A stretch of DNA of 64,000 nucleotides from an uncultured Clostridia bacterium. Lineage in GTDB: Bacteria > Bacillota > Clostridia > TANB77 > CAG-508. Position 1 is the stretch's first letter. Every line of letters starts with the position of its first letter. The notes beneath the pieces were generated by a model that saw only the letters and a program-made list of their open reading frames with translations, did not search any database and was not told the DNA's origin. The position numbers and the translations under genes were made by a program. Location of the stretch: NCBI GenBank assembly GCA_934130975.1, contig CAKOYU010000002.1:138661-202660 (forward strand), written 5' to 3'. Below are positions 32,854 to 42,946 of the stretch, piece by piece.

Positions 32854-33837
32854 ATGAATAAGATAAAGAAAGTATTGGCAATAATAATAGTTGCAATTAT
32901 ATTAATAGGAGTGTTATTAACAGTGGGAATAGGAAACTATTTTGTTAATTATGCCATTGCAAGAAGCGGTGATGGTGGAAACAGAGAAATAAAAGAGGAG
33001 TCTAAAATAGAAGTATTAAGTGAAGATGAGCAACTTATAGAGAATAATCGTAAATCTGCAAATGAATCTGCTCAAAATTGGGCTTCTAATATTGTAAATA
33101 AAAAAGTTGAAATAAAAGCTGATGATGGAGTTACTTTAAGAGGCACTGAATATATAACAGACGAAAATACTGAAAATTGGGCAATTGTTTTACATGGATA
33201 TAGAGCAGAGACAAAATCAGTGTTAACAATAGGAGAACATTTTTCAGAAAAAGGATACAATGTGTTAATTCCAAGCATGAGAGCTTGTGCAGATAGTGAT
33301 GGCGAATTTGTAGGAATGGGCTGGCTTGATAAAGATGATTTAAAGTGTTGGATTAATTTAATTATCACAGAAAATCCTAATGCTAAAATTATACTACATG
33401 GTTCATCAATGGGAGCTGCAACTGTATTGATGGCATCAGGAGATGAATTACCTACAAATGTAAAAGCAATTATAGCTGATAGTGGATATACTTCAGTTTG
33501 GGATATTTTCGCATCAGAAGCAAAAGCAAGGTTTGGATTACCAACATTTCCAGTTTTAAATATGTTCCAAGTTGTTGCTAAAGTAAGGGCTGGTTATAAT
33601 ATAAAGAAAGCTTCTGCATTAGAACAAGTAAAAAATAGTAAAACACCAATATTATTTATACATGGTGACAAAGATGATTTTGTTCCAAAAAGTATGTGTG
33701 AGTCTTTGTATGATTCCGCTAATTGCATAAAAGATAAATTAATTATTAGTGGTGCTGGACATACAGATTCTAAGTATAAAGAACCAGATACTTATTATAA
33801 TAAGATTTTTGAATTTATTGATAAAGTAAAGGACTAG
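32854..33837 (+). CDS. Membrane-anchored alpha/beta hydrolase
   Basis: A 327-residue serine hydrolase of the esterase/prolyl-peptidase-like group. One N-terminal membrane helix (about residues 5-30) anchors it outside. The oxyanion motif VLHGYRAE, the nucleophile elbow LHGSSMGAAT (GxSxG type), the acid in FIHGDKDDFVP and the His in GAGHTDS give a complete catalytic triad. Substrate unknown. Its ribosome binding site lies in the right arm of a stable hairpin, suggesting regulated translation. Confidence 0.85.
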   Translation: MNKIKKVLAIIIVAIILIGVLLTVGIGNYFVNYAIARSGDGGNREIKEESKIEVLSEDEQLIENNRKSANESAQNWASNIVNKKVEIKADDGVTLRGTEYITDENTENWAIVLHGYRAETKSVLTIGEHFSEKGYNVLIPSMRACADSDGEFVGMGWLDKDDLKCWINLIITENPNAKIILHGSSMGAATVLMASGDELPTNVKAIIADSGYTSVWDIFASEAKARFGLPTFPVLNMFQVVAKVRAGYNIKKASALEQVKNSKTPILFIHGDKDDFVPKSMCESLYDSANCIKDKLIISGAGHTDSKYKEPDTYYNKIFEFIDKVKD

Positions 33838-33846
33838 ACAAATATG

Positions 33847-33905
33847 GTGAGTCTTAGATTTTCTTAAAATTTTCATTTGATAGAAGATCTAAGATTCACT
33901 TTTTG
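33847..33905 (+). terminator. Terminator after the hydrolase gene
   Basis: GTGAGTCTTAGAT pairs with ATCTAAGATTCAC (one wobble), followed by TTTTTG. Confidence 0.75.
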
Positions 33906-33923
33906 TTAATTATTAACATAATG

Positions 33924-33952
33924 TTGACAAAAGACTGCAAATGTTGTATAAT
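33924..33952 (+). promoter_or_regulatory. Strong promoter with a 5' hairpin
   Basis: TTGACA at 33924-33929 and TATAAT at 33947-33952, spacer 17. A TTAAGC-AAGA-GCTTAA hairpin (33961-33976) stands at the expected 5' end of the transcript. A similar hairpin follows the promoter at 49192. Confidence 0.75.
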
Positions 33953-34034
33953 AATGTGTGTTAAGCAAGAGCTTAATGCAGATAAATGAAAGGGGGAACT
34001 TTGTAACCTGAACAAAATTACAAGAGGAGGGAAA

Positions 34035-34067
34035 ATGATGGAAAAGACATCAAAAAAGAGTAACTAG
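34035..34067 (+). CDS. Leader mini-ORF 1 (10 codons)
   Basis: ATGATG start, product MMEKTSKKSN, preceded by AGAGGAGGG at good spacing. Too short to be a normal protein; the strong ribosome binding site and position at the head of the operon suggest a leader peptide. Confidence 0.45.
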   Translation: MMEKTSKKSN

Positions 34068-34091
34068 CAACTAAGCAGGAGGAAAGTTCAA

Positions 34092-34142
34092 ATGGTAGAA
34101 AGTAATAAGAACCCTAAAAATAAATTCAATGGTATGTTTTAA
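34092..34142 (+). CDS. Leader mini-ORF 2 (16 codons)
   Basis: Product starts MVESNKNPKN and ends NGMF. CAGGAGGAAAG lies about ten bases upstream. The next true gene starts 15 bases after its stop codon behind another CAGGAGG. Confidence 0.45.
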   Translation: MVESNKNPKNKFNGMF

Positions 34143-34157
34143 CAGGAGGATTTCAAT

Positions 34158-34646
34158 ATGACAAGAACAGAATTAGTTTGCAATGTAATCGTTATGGCAG
34201 TATGTTTTTTAACAGCAACAAAGATTTTGGCAAATATTGTGAGAGAAGGAAAAGTAGACCGGATTTTAGACGCAGTTGTGTATGTCATTTTTGCCGTATA
34301 CTCATCTTTTGGTTTTGCTACACTGCTTGTGTATTATGAATCAGTGAAATTTGAGTTGTGGCTGTTGGCACTGTTAGGAGTTTCTATTTTTGGAGCACAT
34401 TTTACAATTTCAGCTTGTATTGGATTGTTCATGAAGAGAAGAGACGAGGAGAGAAAATGGAAAAGTAAGTTCAAAAGAGAGGAAAATAACGAATTTGTAA
34501 CTGCTCCAAATTTAGCAGAAGTAACTAACAGTTGCATGGTTACGAAAGGAGATAATATTGTCAACATTGAAAATTATTGTAGAGTAAACAATGCTTGTAC
34601 AACATCTGATGCCAGAAATGGTAAAAGAAGAAGACGTAAAAAATAA
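34158..34646 (+). CDS. Small membrane protein with basic tail, unknown function
   Basis: An unrecognised 162-residue protein. It has about three hydrophobic helices in the first 95 residues (around 5-25, 37-57 and 68-92), then a charged cytoplasmic segment and a basic tail (GKRRRRKK). CAGGAGGATTTC precedes the ATG. Codon use (CGG, GTC, GCC, CTG) is less AT-biased than in the surrounding genes, which hints at a foreign origin. It follows two mini-ORFs with equally strong sites and precedes another unknown gene with similar composition. Confidence 0.6.
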   Translation: MTRTELVCNVIVMAVCFLTATKILANIVREGKVDRILDAVVYVIFAVYSSFGFATLLVYYESVKFELWLLALLGVSIFGAHFTISACIGLFMKRRDEERKWKSKFKREENNEFVTAPNLAEVTNSCMVTKGDNIVNIENYCRVNNACTTSDARNGKRRRRKK

Positions 34647-34687
34647 ACATATCAATTAAATATGGCAAATGCCAGGAGGAATTAAAT

Positions 34688-35137
34688 ATGAAATTACGGT
34701 TAAAAAAGAATGCAGTCATCAGATTAGAACTTATTGGTACAGGAAAACCGTTTTACAAAGTAGGAAAAGTCGCAAATGTTTTTGAGGATGAGGTTGTACT
34801 CGTTGAGCAGATTGGCATTAAAGTTAAAGAAAAATATAATGACTGGTTGCCAGGAGTGCAGGAATATGATCAGAAACGAACTATTGACGGTAAGGAGATT
34901 CATGTTAATAGGGCTTTGATAGCTAGTTGGGAATATGTTACTAAAGACGTAGCGATGATATTACCACATTTACTCGAAAAACAGGACTTAGAAAAAGCAA
35001 CAATTACATATTATGATGAAAATGGATATTGCTATGGTGAGAAAACTGATTTTGGTGATATTCCAGATAGTTCATCAAGTTATATTGCTGTAGGTCTTCC
35101 TGAAGATGATTCTGATGGATTGGAATTAAGCCTGTAA
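34688..35137 (+). CDS. Unknown cytoplasmic protein, 149 residues
   Basis: Not recognised. Predicted mixed alpha/beta, soluble, with an acidic C-terminal tail (EDDSDGLELSL). The first part (RLELIGTGKPFYKVGKVANV) looks like beta strands of a small barrel. GCCAGGAGGAATT precedes the ATG. It is the last gene of the operon starting at 33924; a strong terminator follows. Codon composition resembles the preceding gene rather than the suf region downstream. Confidence 0.55.
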   Translation: MKLRLKKNAVIRLELIGTGKPFYKVGKVANVFEDEVVLVEQIGIKVKEKYNDWLPGVQEYDQKRTIDGKEIHVNRALIASWEYVTKDVAMILPHLLEKQDLEKATITYYDENGYCYGEKTDFGDIPDSSSSYIAVGLPEDDSDGLELSL

Positions 35138-35148
35138 TTTTAATAGAG

Positions 35149-35185
35149 AAAAGTCAATTTGTGTTAAAACAAATTGGCTTTTTTC
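35149..35185 (+). terminator. Terminator of the 33924-35137 operon
   Basis: AAGTCAATTTGT (35151-35162) pairs with ACAAATTGGCTT (35169-35180, one wobble), followed by TTTTC. Confidence 0.85.
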
Positions 35186-35217
35186 TTTAAAATTAAAAAC
35201 GTTTTTTATGCTATCTA

Positions 35218-35264
35218 TTGACAAAACGTTATTTCCATATTATAATGTTAACCGTAGTTAACAT
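35218..35264 (+). promoter_or_regulatory. suf operon promoter with overlapping palindromic operator
   Basis: TTGACA at 35218-35223 and TATAAT at 35241-35246, spacer 17. A perfect palindrome, ATGTTAAC-CGTA-GTTAACAT (35245-35264), begins inside the -10 element and covers the start site. A dimeric regulator bound here would block transcription; the DtxR-like product of the first gene is the obvious candidate. Confidence 0.75.
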
Positions 35265-35332
35265 CTGCTATAAGTTGTCAAAAAGTCCAAATATTTCGAT
35301 ATGACAATTTATTGCAGAAAAAGGAGAAAGAT

Positions 35333-35788
35333 ATGATATCAAAAGCATTAGAAGAATATTTAAAAACAATGTATGTACTCCAAAAGCAAAATGGTAACAT
35401 AAGAGTAACAGATATTGCTAATAAAATGAATTGTTCAAAACCAAGTGTAAACAAAGCATTGAACAATCTAAAAGAAGAAAAATTAGTAAAATACGAAACT
35501 TATGGAACAATAGAATTAACAGAAGATGGAGAAAGTCTTGCACAAAAAATATTAGAAGCATATGATATTGTTTATTTATTTTTAAAAGACGTACTAAATT
35601 TAGATGAAGAATCAGCAAAAAAGGAAGCAGAAAAAATAAAACTTACAATAACAGATGAAACCATAAATAAATTAGCAAAATATGTGCATAATGTTTTAGG
35701 GTTAAGAGAACTAAATTGTAATTATGATATAAATCAAGAAAAATGTAGATGTTGTGTAAAAAGAACATCCAAAACAAGAAAGGAATAG
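35333..35788 (+). CDS. DtxR/MntR-family metal-dependent regulator with C-terminal Cys cluster
   Basis: A 151-residue regulator. The N-terminal winged helix is of DtxR type (ALEEYLKTMYVLQ, VTDIANKMNCSKPSVNKAL, YGTIELTEDG), followed by a dimerisation domain. The tail carries Cys129, Cys138, Cys140 and Cys141 (C-x8-C-x-C-C), a possible Fe-S or metal ligand set. It is the first gene after a promoter with a palindromic operator and lies five bases before sufC, so it probably senses iron or Fe-S status and controls the operon, including itself. The ATG at 35333 has AAAAGGAG; the TTG at 35312 is upstream of that site. Confidence 0.82.
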   Translation: MISKALEEYLKTMYVLQKQNGNIRVTDIANKMNCSKPSVNKALNNLKEEKLVKYETYGTIELTEDGESLAQKILEAYDIVYLFLKDVLNLDEESAKKEAEKIKLTITDETINKLAKYVHNVLGLRELNCNYDINQEKCRCCVKRTSKTRKE

Positions 35789-35792
35789 TAAG

Positions 35793-36530
35793 ATGAGTGA
35801 CAAATTATTAGAAATAAAAGATTTACATGTTAATGCAGGAGAAAAAGAAATTTTAAAAGGATTAAACTTAAATATAAAAAAAGGTGAAGTTCATGTAATA
35901 ATGGGACCAAATGGTGCTGGAAAATCAACACTTGCAAATGTTATTTTAAATAATCCACAATACACAAAAATAAATGGTTCAGTAGAATTTGAAGGTGAAA
36001 ATATAAATGATTTAAGTACAGACCAAATTGCTAAAAAAGGAATTTTCATGTCATTCCAATTGCCAGAAGAAATACCTGGAATTTCAACAATGAATTTCTT
36101 AAAATATGCAAAAAATAAAGTAACAGAAAAACCTGTTAAAATATTTGAATTTAAAGATACTGTAAAAAAATATTCAGAAGAATTGAGTATGAATCCAAAA
36201 TTAATTGAAAGAAATTTAAATGTTGGTTTCTCTGGAGGAGAAAAAAAGAAAAATGAAATTTTACAAATGCTCGTATTAAATCCAAAGCTTGCAATATTAG
36301 ATGAAACAGATTCAGGACTTGATGTTGATGCTATAAAAATAGTTTCTAAAGGTATTGAAATGTTTAAAAATGATGAAAATGGAGTATTAATTATTACTCA
36401 TAATACAAGAATATTAAATCATTTAAAAGTTGATTATGTACATGTTTTAGTAAATGGACAAATTGTAAAAACTTCAACAGCTGAATTAGCTGAAGAGATT
36501 GAAGAAACAGGATATGCACAATATAAATAA
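35793..36530 (+). CDS. sufC: Fe-S cluster assembly ATPase SufC
   Basis: ABC-type ATPase of the SufBCD scaffold that builds Fe-S clusters in the cytoplasm. Walker A GPNGAGKST, signature GFSGGEKKKNEI (SufC form) and Walker B LAILDETDSGLD are all intact. Length of 245 is normal. It follows the regulator by four bases. A structured gap of about 400 bases, with a small gene on the other strand, separates it from sufB. Confidence 0.95.
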   Translation: MSDKLLEIKDLHVNAGEKEILKGLNLNIKKGEVHVIMGPNGAGKSTLANVILNNPQYTKINGSVEFEGENINDLSTDQIAKKGIFMSFQLPEEIPGISTMNFLKYAKNKVTEKPVKIFEFKDTVKKYSEELSMNPKLIERNLNVGFSGGEKKKNEILQMLVLNPKLAILDETDSGLDVDAIKIVSKGIEMFKNDENGVLIITHNTRILNHLKVDYVHVLVNGQIVKTSTAELAEEIEETGYAQYK

Positions 36531-36570
36531 GAACAAATAAGAAAAATTGAAAAATTTTCTTTAATTTGTT

Positions 36571-36617
36571 TTCGCCCGATTTGAGTTTTCGACTAAAAGG
36601 AGAAAATCTCAAAGGGC
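36571..36617 (+). other. Stem-loop in the sufC-sufB gap
   Basis: GCCCGATTTGAG (from 36573) faces CTCAAAGGGC (ending 36617) with small internal mismatches. It is the first of three hairpins in the gap and may affect transcript processing downstream of sufC. Confidence 0.4.
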
Positions 36618-36631
36618 TAGCGATTGTAGCT

Positions 36632-36673
36632 TTTTATATAATAGGAAAGTATCACTTTCCTGTTATATAAAAG
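36632..36673. terminator. Terminator-like hairpin in the sufC-sufB gap
   Basis: TTTTATATAATAGGAAAG pairs with CTTTCCTGTTATATAAAA (one wobble). The long stem is symmetrical, so it could end transcription from either side. Confidence 0.65.
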
Positions 36674-36674
36674 A

Positions 36675-36696
36675 CCTGATATCATTGGATATCAGG
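36675..36696 (-). terminator. Terminator of the small minus-strand membrane protein gene
   Basis: CCTGATATC and GATATCAGG form a perfect stem; on the minus strand it is followed by TCTTTTATAT. Confidence 0.6.
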
Positions 36697-36705
36697 GAGT
36701 GAGGA

Positions 36706-36873
36706 TTAATATTCATCAATGGCATCTAGAAATTTATCAATAGCTGAAATCAATAAAATTAAAGACAATGCTATGACAACTTCTGAACTTGAATAAATAT
36801 CTAATAGTATAAATGATACAAACAACCGGATAAATCCTTTGGCTATTAAGGTAAAAAAGTACTTTCTATCCAT
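36706..36873 (-). CDS. Small membrane protein (55 residues) inside the suf locus
   Basis: Encodes 55 residues with two hydrophobic stretches (about residues 9-26 and 31-45) and an acidic end (DKFLDAIDEY). AGGAGGATTTTT precedes the ATG, and a minus-strand promoter is likely: TTGTTT, a 17-bp spacer, then TATAAT (plus strand about 36917-36922 for the -10). No family recognised. It is antisense-oriented between sufC and sufB. It could be a small membrane toxin or an unrelated small protein. Confidence 0.6.
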   Translation of the reverse strand: MDRKYFFTLIAKGFIRLFVSFILLDIYSSSEVVIALSLILLISAIDKFLDAIDEY

Positions 36874-36948
36874 AAAAATCCTCCTAAAATATTATTTTAT
36901 AAATAAATTATATCATATTTGGTGAGAAAAAACAAGAAAGGGAAAGAT

Positions 36949-38346
36949 ATGAAGACTAAAGTAGAAGATATAAATAGAAATATATATGACATAAAAAATC
37001 AAGATGACTATGAATTCAAAATGCAAAAAGGTCTAAGTAGAGAAATAGTAGAAGAAATATCAAAAAGAAAAAATGAACCAGACTGGATGTTAGAAATAAG
37101 ACTAAAAGCATTAGAAATGTACAAAAAATTAGAACTTCCAACATGGGGACCAGATTTATCAGAACTAAAAATGGACGAAATTGCAACATATGTAAAACCT
37201 AAAACAAATTTAAATAATTCGTGGGAAGATGTGCCAGAAGAAATAAAAGACACATTTGATAAATTAGGAATACCAGAAGCAGAAAAAACATCATTAGCAG
37301 GAGTTGGAGCTCAATATGATTCAGAAGTAGTATATCATAGCATGAAGGAAGACTTAATAAAACAAGGAGTAATCTATACAGATATGGAATCAGCTGTAAG
37401 AGATTATCCAGAAATAGTAAAAGAACATTTTATGAAATGTGTTCCAATAAGTGATCATAAATTTGTTGCATTACATGCAGCAGTATGGTCAGGAGGTTCA
37501 TTTGTATATGTGCCAAAGGGAGTAAAATTAGATATTCCTTTACAATCATATTTCAGATTAAATTCACCAGAATCAGGACAATTTGAACATACATTAATAA
37601 TAGTAGATGAAGGTGCAAGTTTACATTTTATAGAAGGATGTTCTGCTCCTAAATATAATAAAGTAAATTTACATGCAGGATGTGTTGAATTATATGTAAA
37701 AGATGATGCATATTTAAGATATTCAACAATAGAAAACTGGTCAAAAAATATGATGAACCTAAATACTAAAAAAGCAATTGTAGGAAAAAATGCACAAATA
37801 GATTGGATAACAGGTTCATTTGGATCAAAAGTATCTATGTTATATCCAATGAGCATATTAAATGGAGAAAATGCAAAAACTGAATATACAGGAATAACAT
37901 TTGCTGGTGGAGGACAAAACCTTGATACTGGATTTAAAGTAATCCATAATGCACAAAATACATCATCTGTAGTAAATTCAAAATCAATTTCCAAAGATGG
38001 TGGAGCATGTACTTATAGAGCATTGGTAAGAATAAACGAAAATGCTAAGAATTCAAAATGTAGTGTAAGTTGTGAATCACTTATGTTAGATGATATTTCA
38101 AGATCTGATACAATACCAGTAAATGATATTAGAACAGATGAAGTAGAATTTTCACATGAGGCAAAAATCGGAAAAATTAGTGATAAAGCAATATTCTATT
38201 TAATGTCAAGAGGACTATCAGAAGAAGATGCAAAGGCAATGATTGTAAGAGGATTTGCATATCCAATTTCAAAAGAATTACCAGTAGAATATGCAGTTGA
38301 AATGAATAATTTAATAAATCTAGAGTTAGAGGGGGCAATTGGATAA
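36949..38346 (+). CDS. sufB: Fe-S cluster scaffold protein SufB
   Basis: Core scaffold subunit of the SufBCD complex. The 465-residue protein has the conserved SufB beta-helix motifs (VPKGVKLDIPLQSYFR, EGCSAPKY, GGACTYRALVRINE, then SKCSVSCESLMLD) and the C-terminal SDKAIFYLMSRGLSEEDA block. The ATG at 36949 has GAAAGGGAAAG at good distance; the GTG at 36919 has none. The stop overlaps the sufD start by one base. Confidence 0.95.
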   Translation: MKTKVEDINRNIYDIKNQDDYEFKMQKGLSREIVEEISKRKNEPDWMLEIRLKALEMYKKLELPTWGPDLSELKMDEIATYVKPKTNLNNSWEDVPEEIKDTFDKLGIPEAEKTSLAGVGAQYDSEVVYHSMKEDLIKQGVIYTDMESAVRDYPEIVKEHFMKCVPISDHKFVALHAAVWSGGSFVYVPKGVKLDIPLQSYFRLNSPESGQFEHTLIIVDEGASLHFIEGCSAPKYNKVNLHAGCVELYVKDDAYLRYSTIENWSKNMMNLNTKKAIVGKNAQIDWITGSFGSKVSMLYPMSILNGENAKTEYTGITFAGGGQNLDTGFKVIHNAQNTSSVVNSKSISKDGGACTYRALVRINENAKNSKCSVSCESLMLDDISRSDTIPVNDIRTDEVEFSHEAKIGKISDKAIFYLMSRGLSEEDAKAMIVRGFAYPISKELPVEYAVEMNNLINLELEGAIG

Positions 38347-39392
38347 TGGAAAAATTAAAAGTAAATGATACACCAGTTAGAACAGCAAGAAACTTCAAAA
38401 TAAATAACATAGAAGTCGAACTTGATTTGCCAGAAAAGATTGCTGAATTTAAAAATGTAGAGATTATTAATGATAAAAGTACTATCGATAGTGAAGTTTC
38501 AAACTTACCTTTAACATATGGAAATGGTAAGATTTTAGAAGAATTAAATTATGAAACTGCAAATAGCAAAATAAGAATACAAACAAGCAACAAAAAAGAA
38601 GATATTAGAATAAGATATAACTTTGATGATAATAATTTAAACTTAATAAATCAAATAGAAATAATTGCAAATGGTGATACAAATGTAATTATTGAATATA
38701 AATCTCAAACATCTCAAAAATGTTTGCACAACGGAATTATTAGAACAATTGCAAATGAAAATGCAAAACTTAATGTAACAATTGTAAATTTATTAAATGA
38801 AAATTCTGATAATTTTGAAGCAATAGAAAATAGATTAGAAAAAAATTCAAAAGTAAATTATACAATTATTGATATTGGTGGAAAAACTAGCGTTTCTAAT
38901 TATTATTCAAATATAATTGGAGAAAACGCAGACAATGATTTAAAATCAATCTATTTAGGAATTGGTGAGCAAAGGAAAGATATCAATTATATTGCAGAAT
39001 TAAGGGGGACAAAAACTAATATAGATATAGATGTTCAAGGAGCTTTAAAGGATTCTGCTAAGAAGAATTTTAAAGGAACTATTGATTTCAAAAAGGGTTC
39101 TAAAAAAGCAAAGGGAAATGAAAATGAATATTGCATGCTTTTATCAGATAAAGCAAAATCTATTGCATTACCAATGCTTTTATGTACTGAAGAGGATGTA
39201 GAAGGTAATCATTCAACTGCTTCTGGTAAAGTTGATGAAAAACAATTGTTTTATATTATGGCTAGAGGTATTAGCTATAAAGAGGCAGTTAAATTAATTG
39301 TTAAATCTAAGTTTAATAAGATTATTGAAAGAACTTCTGATGAAGAATTAAAAAATGAGATTCTAAGTGAGATTGATAAGAGGTTAGATTAA
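38346..39392 (+). CDS. sufD: Fe-S cluster assembly protein SufD
   Basis: Partner of SufB in the scaffold complex. It is 348 residues, shorter and more divergent than SufB, with the shared C-terminal pattern HSTASGKVDEKQLFYIMARGISYKEAVKLIV. It overlaps sufB by one base and ends at a strong terminator. The 5' half prefers A-ending codons, the 3' part T-ending ones, as in secA. Confidence 0.9.
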   Translation: MEKLKVNDTPVRTARNFKINNIEVELDLPEKIAEFKNVEIINDKSTIDSEVSNLPLTYGNGKILEELNYETANSKIRIQTSNKKEDIRIRYNFDDNNLNLINQIEIIANGDTNVIIEYKSQTSQKCLHNGIIRTIANENAKLNVTIVNLLNENSDNFEAIENRLEKNSKVNYTIIDIGGKTSVSNYYSNIIGENADNDLKSIYLGIGEQRKDINYIAELRGTKTNIDIDVQGALKDSAKKNFKGTIDFKKGSKKAKGNENEYCMLLSDKAKSIALPMLLCTEEDVEGNHSTASGKVDEKQLFYIMARGISYKEAVKLIVKSKFNKIIERTSDEELKNEILSEIDKRLD

Positions 39393-39417
39393 AAAAACCT
39401 CCAGAGGAGGTTTTTAA
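39393..39417. terminator. Bidirectional terminator after sufD
   Basis: AAAACCTCC-AGA-GGAGGTTTT. It also closes the convergent small gene, whose stop codon lies in its right flank. Confidence 0.85.
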
Positions 39418-39626
39418 TATCGGAATGGCCTAAGCAGATTGTAATTATAAATTATAATTTCATCAAAATAGACATCAAACCGAACAGCACAAGCATTAAT
39501 TAGCTGATAAATCTGGTCATAAGATACAACTTTTTCTCCCAAAAGTATTTCAGCCATAAATGGTGTGTTTTTTTGAAGGTTTAGTCCTGATACAAAGTAG
39601 TGAAATTTTTTCTTTTTAGAAAACAT
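39414..39626 (-). CDS. Small protein of 70 residues, unknown function
   Basis: Starts with a basic segment (MFSKKKKFHYF) and continues as a mixed hydrophobic sequence containing EILLGEKVVSYDQIYQLI, a DUF-like soluble fold. AAGGAGGT precedes the ATG at ideal distance, which together with the shared terminator supports a real gene. It faces sufD on the opposite strand, between sufD and sufS. Confidence 0.6.
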   Translation of the reverse strand: MFSKKKKFHYFVSGLNLQKNTPFMAEILLGEKVVSYDQIYQLINACAVRFDVYFDEIIIYNYNLLRPFRY

Positions 39627-39732
39627 AAAAAACCTCCTTATAAGGTGACAAGTATATAAACTATACTCTAAATGAATAAGTTAAATAAATTATATTACAT
39701 ATATAACAAAAAATCAAGAAAAGGTGATATAA

Positions 39733-40947
<1,215 letters not shown>

Positions 40948-40969
40948 CGAAAAAAAGTTCGATAAAATA

Positions 40970-40998
40970 TTGACAATTACTACCAGTGATGATATAAT
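40970..40998 (+). promoter_or_regulatory. Consensus promoter between sufS and sufU
   Basis: TTGACA at 40970-40975 and TATAAT at 40993-40998, spacer 17. The transcript would start about 41005, ahead of the large hairpin and the 59-residue gene. Confidence 0.8.
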
Positions 40999-41034
40999 TC
41001 GTGTAGTGTGTTTGAATAAAGGAGTACCGAATTC

Positions 41035-41101
41035 TGGCATAAGTGCATAGATTGGCGAGCACAACTATGTTTTATGCTTGTTAATCTATGCATTTATGCC
41101 A
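41035..41101 (+). other. Large hairpin in the leader of the 59-residue gene
   Basis: TGGCATAAGTGCATAGATT (from 41035) pairs with AATCTATGCATTTATGCCA (ending 41101), with further pairing toward the loop. It lies between the promoter and the start codon and should be the dominant 5' RNA structure. Confidence 0.75.
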
Positions 41102-41146
41102 ATTATGGCTAAAATGTAAATTACAAAAGAAGGAGGTGTCTCTACT

Positions 41147-41326
41147 ATGGAGTTAATAGAGCATCTATTAATGAAATTAGTTTCTTTTGGAGGAATAGGA
41201 TTTTTGATACATATTTGTTCAAGAAACAAGTACATATTCAAATATAGTTCTGAAAAAAGAAAAATAGAGATTTATCCAGGCGAGGACAAATCTCTAAACA
41301 AAACACACATGGATAAAGAGGTTTAA
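41147..41326 (+). CDS. Small protein of 59 residues, candidate type I toxin (TxpA-like arrangement)
   Basis: A hydrophobic N-terminal half (HLLMKLVSFGGIGFLIHIC, one membrane helix) is followed by a charged tail. GAAGGAGGTG lies upstream of the ATG. Length equals that of TxpA of Bacillus subtilis, and the 3' end is overlapped by a predicted antisense RNA from a consensus minus-strand promoter (41350-41378), as in txpA/ratA. There is no clear sequence match to TxpA, so the assignment rests on architecture. The gene has its own promoter and terminator inside the suf operon. Confidence 0.6.
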   Translation: MELIEHLLMKLVSFGGIGFLIHICSRNKYIFKYSSEKRKIEIYPGEDKSLNKTHMDKEV

Positions 41327-41343
41327 CCTCTTTATCTTTTTAT
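41252..41343 (-). ncRNA. Candidate antisense RNA overlapping the 3' end of the 59-residue gene
   Basis: About 90 nt are predicted from the promoter at 41350-41378 to a minus-strand terminator in which AGAGATTT pairs with AAATCTCT, followed by ATTTTTCTTTTTT (plus 41252-41298). It covers the last 75 or so bases of the coding region and its terminator. Confidence 0.55.
41313..41340 (+). terminator. Terminator of the 59-residue gene
   Basis: ATAAAGAGGT-TTA-ACCTCTTTAT followed by CTTTTT; it includes the stop codon. Confidence 0.8.
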
Positions 41344-41349
41344 AAATAT

Positions 41350-41378
41350 ATATTAACACATCAAAAAAAATATGTCAA
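41350..41378 (-). promoter_or_regulatory. Minus-strand promoter for the antisense RNA
   Basis: On the minus strand TTGACA (plus 41373-41378) and TAATAT (plus 41350-41355) with a 17-bp spacer. Confidence 0.6.
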
Positions 41379-41395
41379 GAAAGAAAGGTAAAAAG

Positions 41396-41863
41396 ATGGA
41401 AGATTTAACAGATGTATATAATGACTTGATAATGGAACACAGCATGAATTCATATAACAAGAAAAAGCTAGAAAAAGCAGACTATTCAGAAATAGGACAC
41501 AATCCAAATTGTGGAGACGAAATAACATTAGAATTAAAATTAGATGGAAATAAAATAGAAGATATGGCATTTACAGGACATGGATGTGCAATATCACAAG
41601 CTTCAACATCAATAATGATAGATACATTAAGAGGCAAAACAATAGAAGAAGCAAAAAAAATTATAAAAACATTTATAGAAATGATAAAAAGAGAAACAAC
41701 AAATGAGGAAGAATTAAAAAAATTAGAAGATGCTATAGCATTCAAAAATGTATCAAATATGCCAGCAAGAGTAAAATGTGCACTTTTAGCATGGCACACA
41801 ATAGAAGATATGCTAAACAAAAATGACGAAAATGGAAAAGGAACAATAAATTGTTGTTATTAA
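41396..41863 (+). CDS. sufU: Fe-S assembly sulfur-transfer protein SufU
   Basis: Zinc-dependent partner that takes the persulfide sulfur from SufS. The 155-residue protein carries the three Cys ligands in HNPNCGDEI (Cys39), GHGCAIS (Cys64) and MPARVKCALLAW (Cys128), plus the Asp in NCGD. The SufU-type insert between the second and third Cys is present, which distinguishes it from IscU. The ATG at 41396 has GAAAGG upstream; the earlier ATG at 41372 precedes that site. It is separated from sufS by the candidate toxin locus. Confidence 0.93.
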   Translation: MEDLTDVYNDLIMEHSMNSYNKKKLEKADYSEIGHNPNCGDEITLELKLDGNKIEDMAFTGHGCAISQASTSIMIDTLRGKTIEEAKKIIKTFIEMIKRETTNEEELKKLEDAIAFKNVSNMPARVKCALLAWHTIEDMLNKNDENGKGTINCCY

Positions 41864-41890
41864 TTAAAATATAAAGAAAAGGTATAAAAA

Positions 41891-42939
<1,049 letters not shown>

Positions 42940-42946
<7 letters not shown>

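Noticed and set aside
37455..37994. Minus-strand frame of 179 codons within sufB
   Set aside because: Antisense shadow of a conserved gene without start signals.
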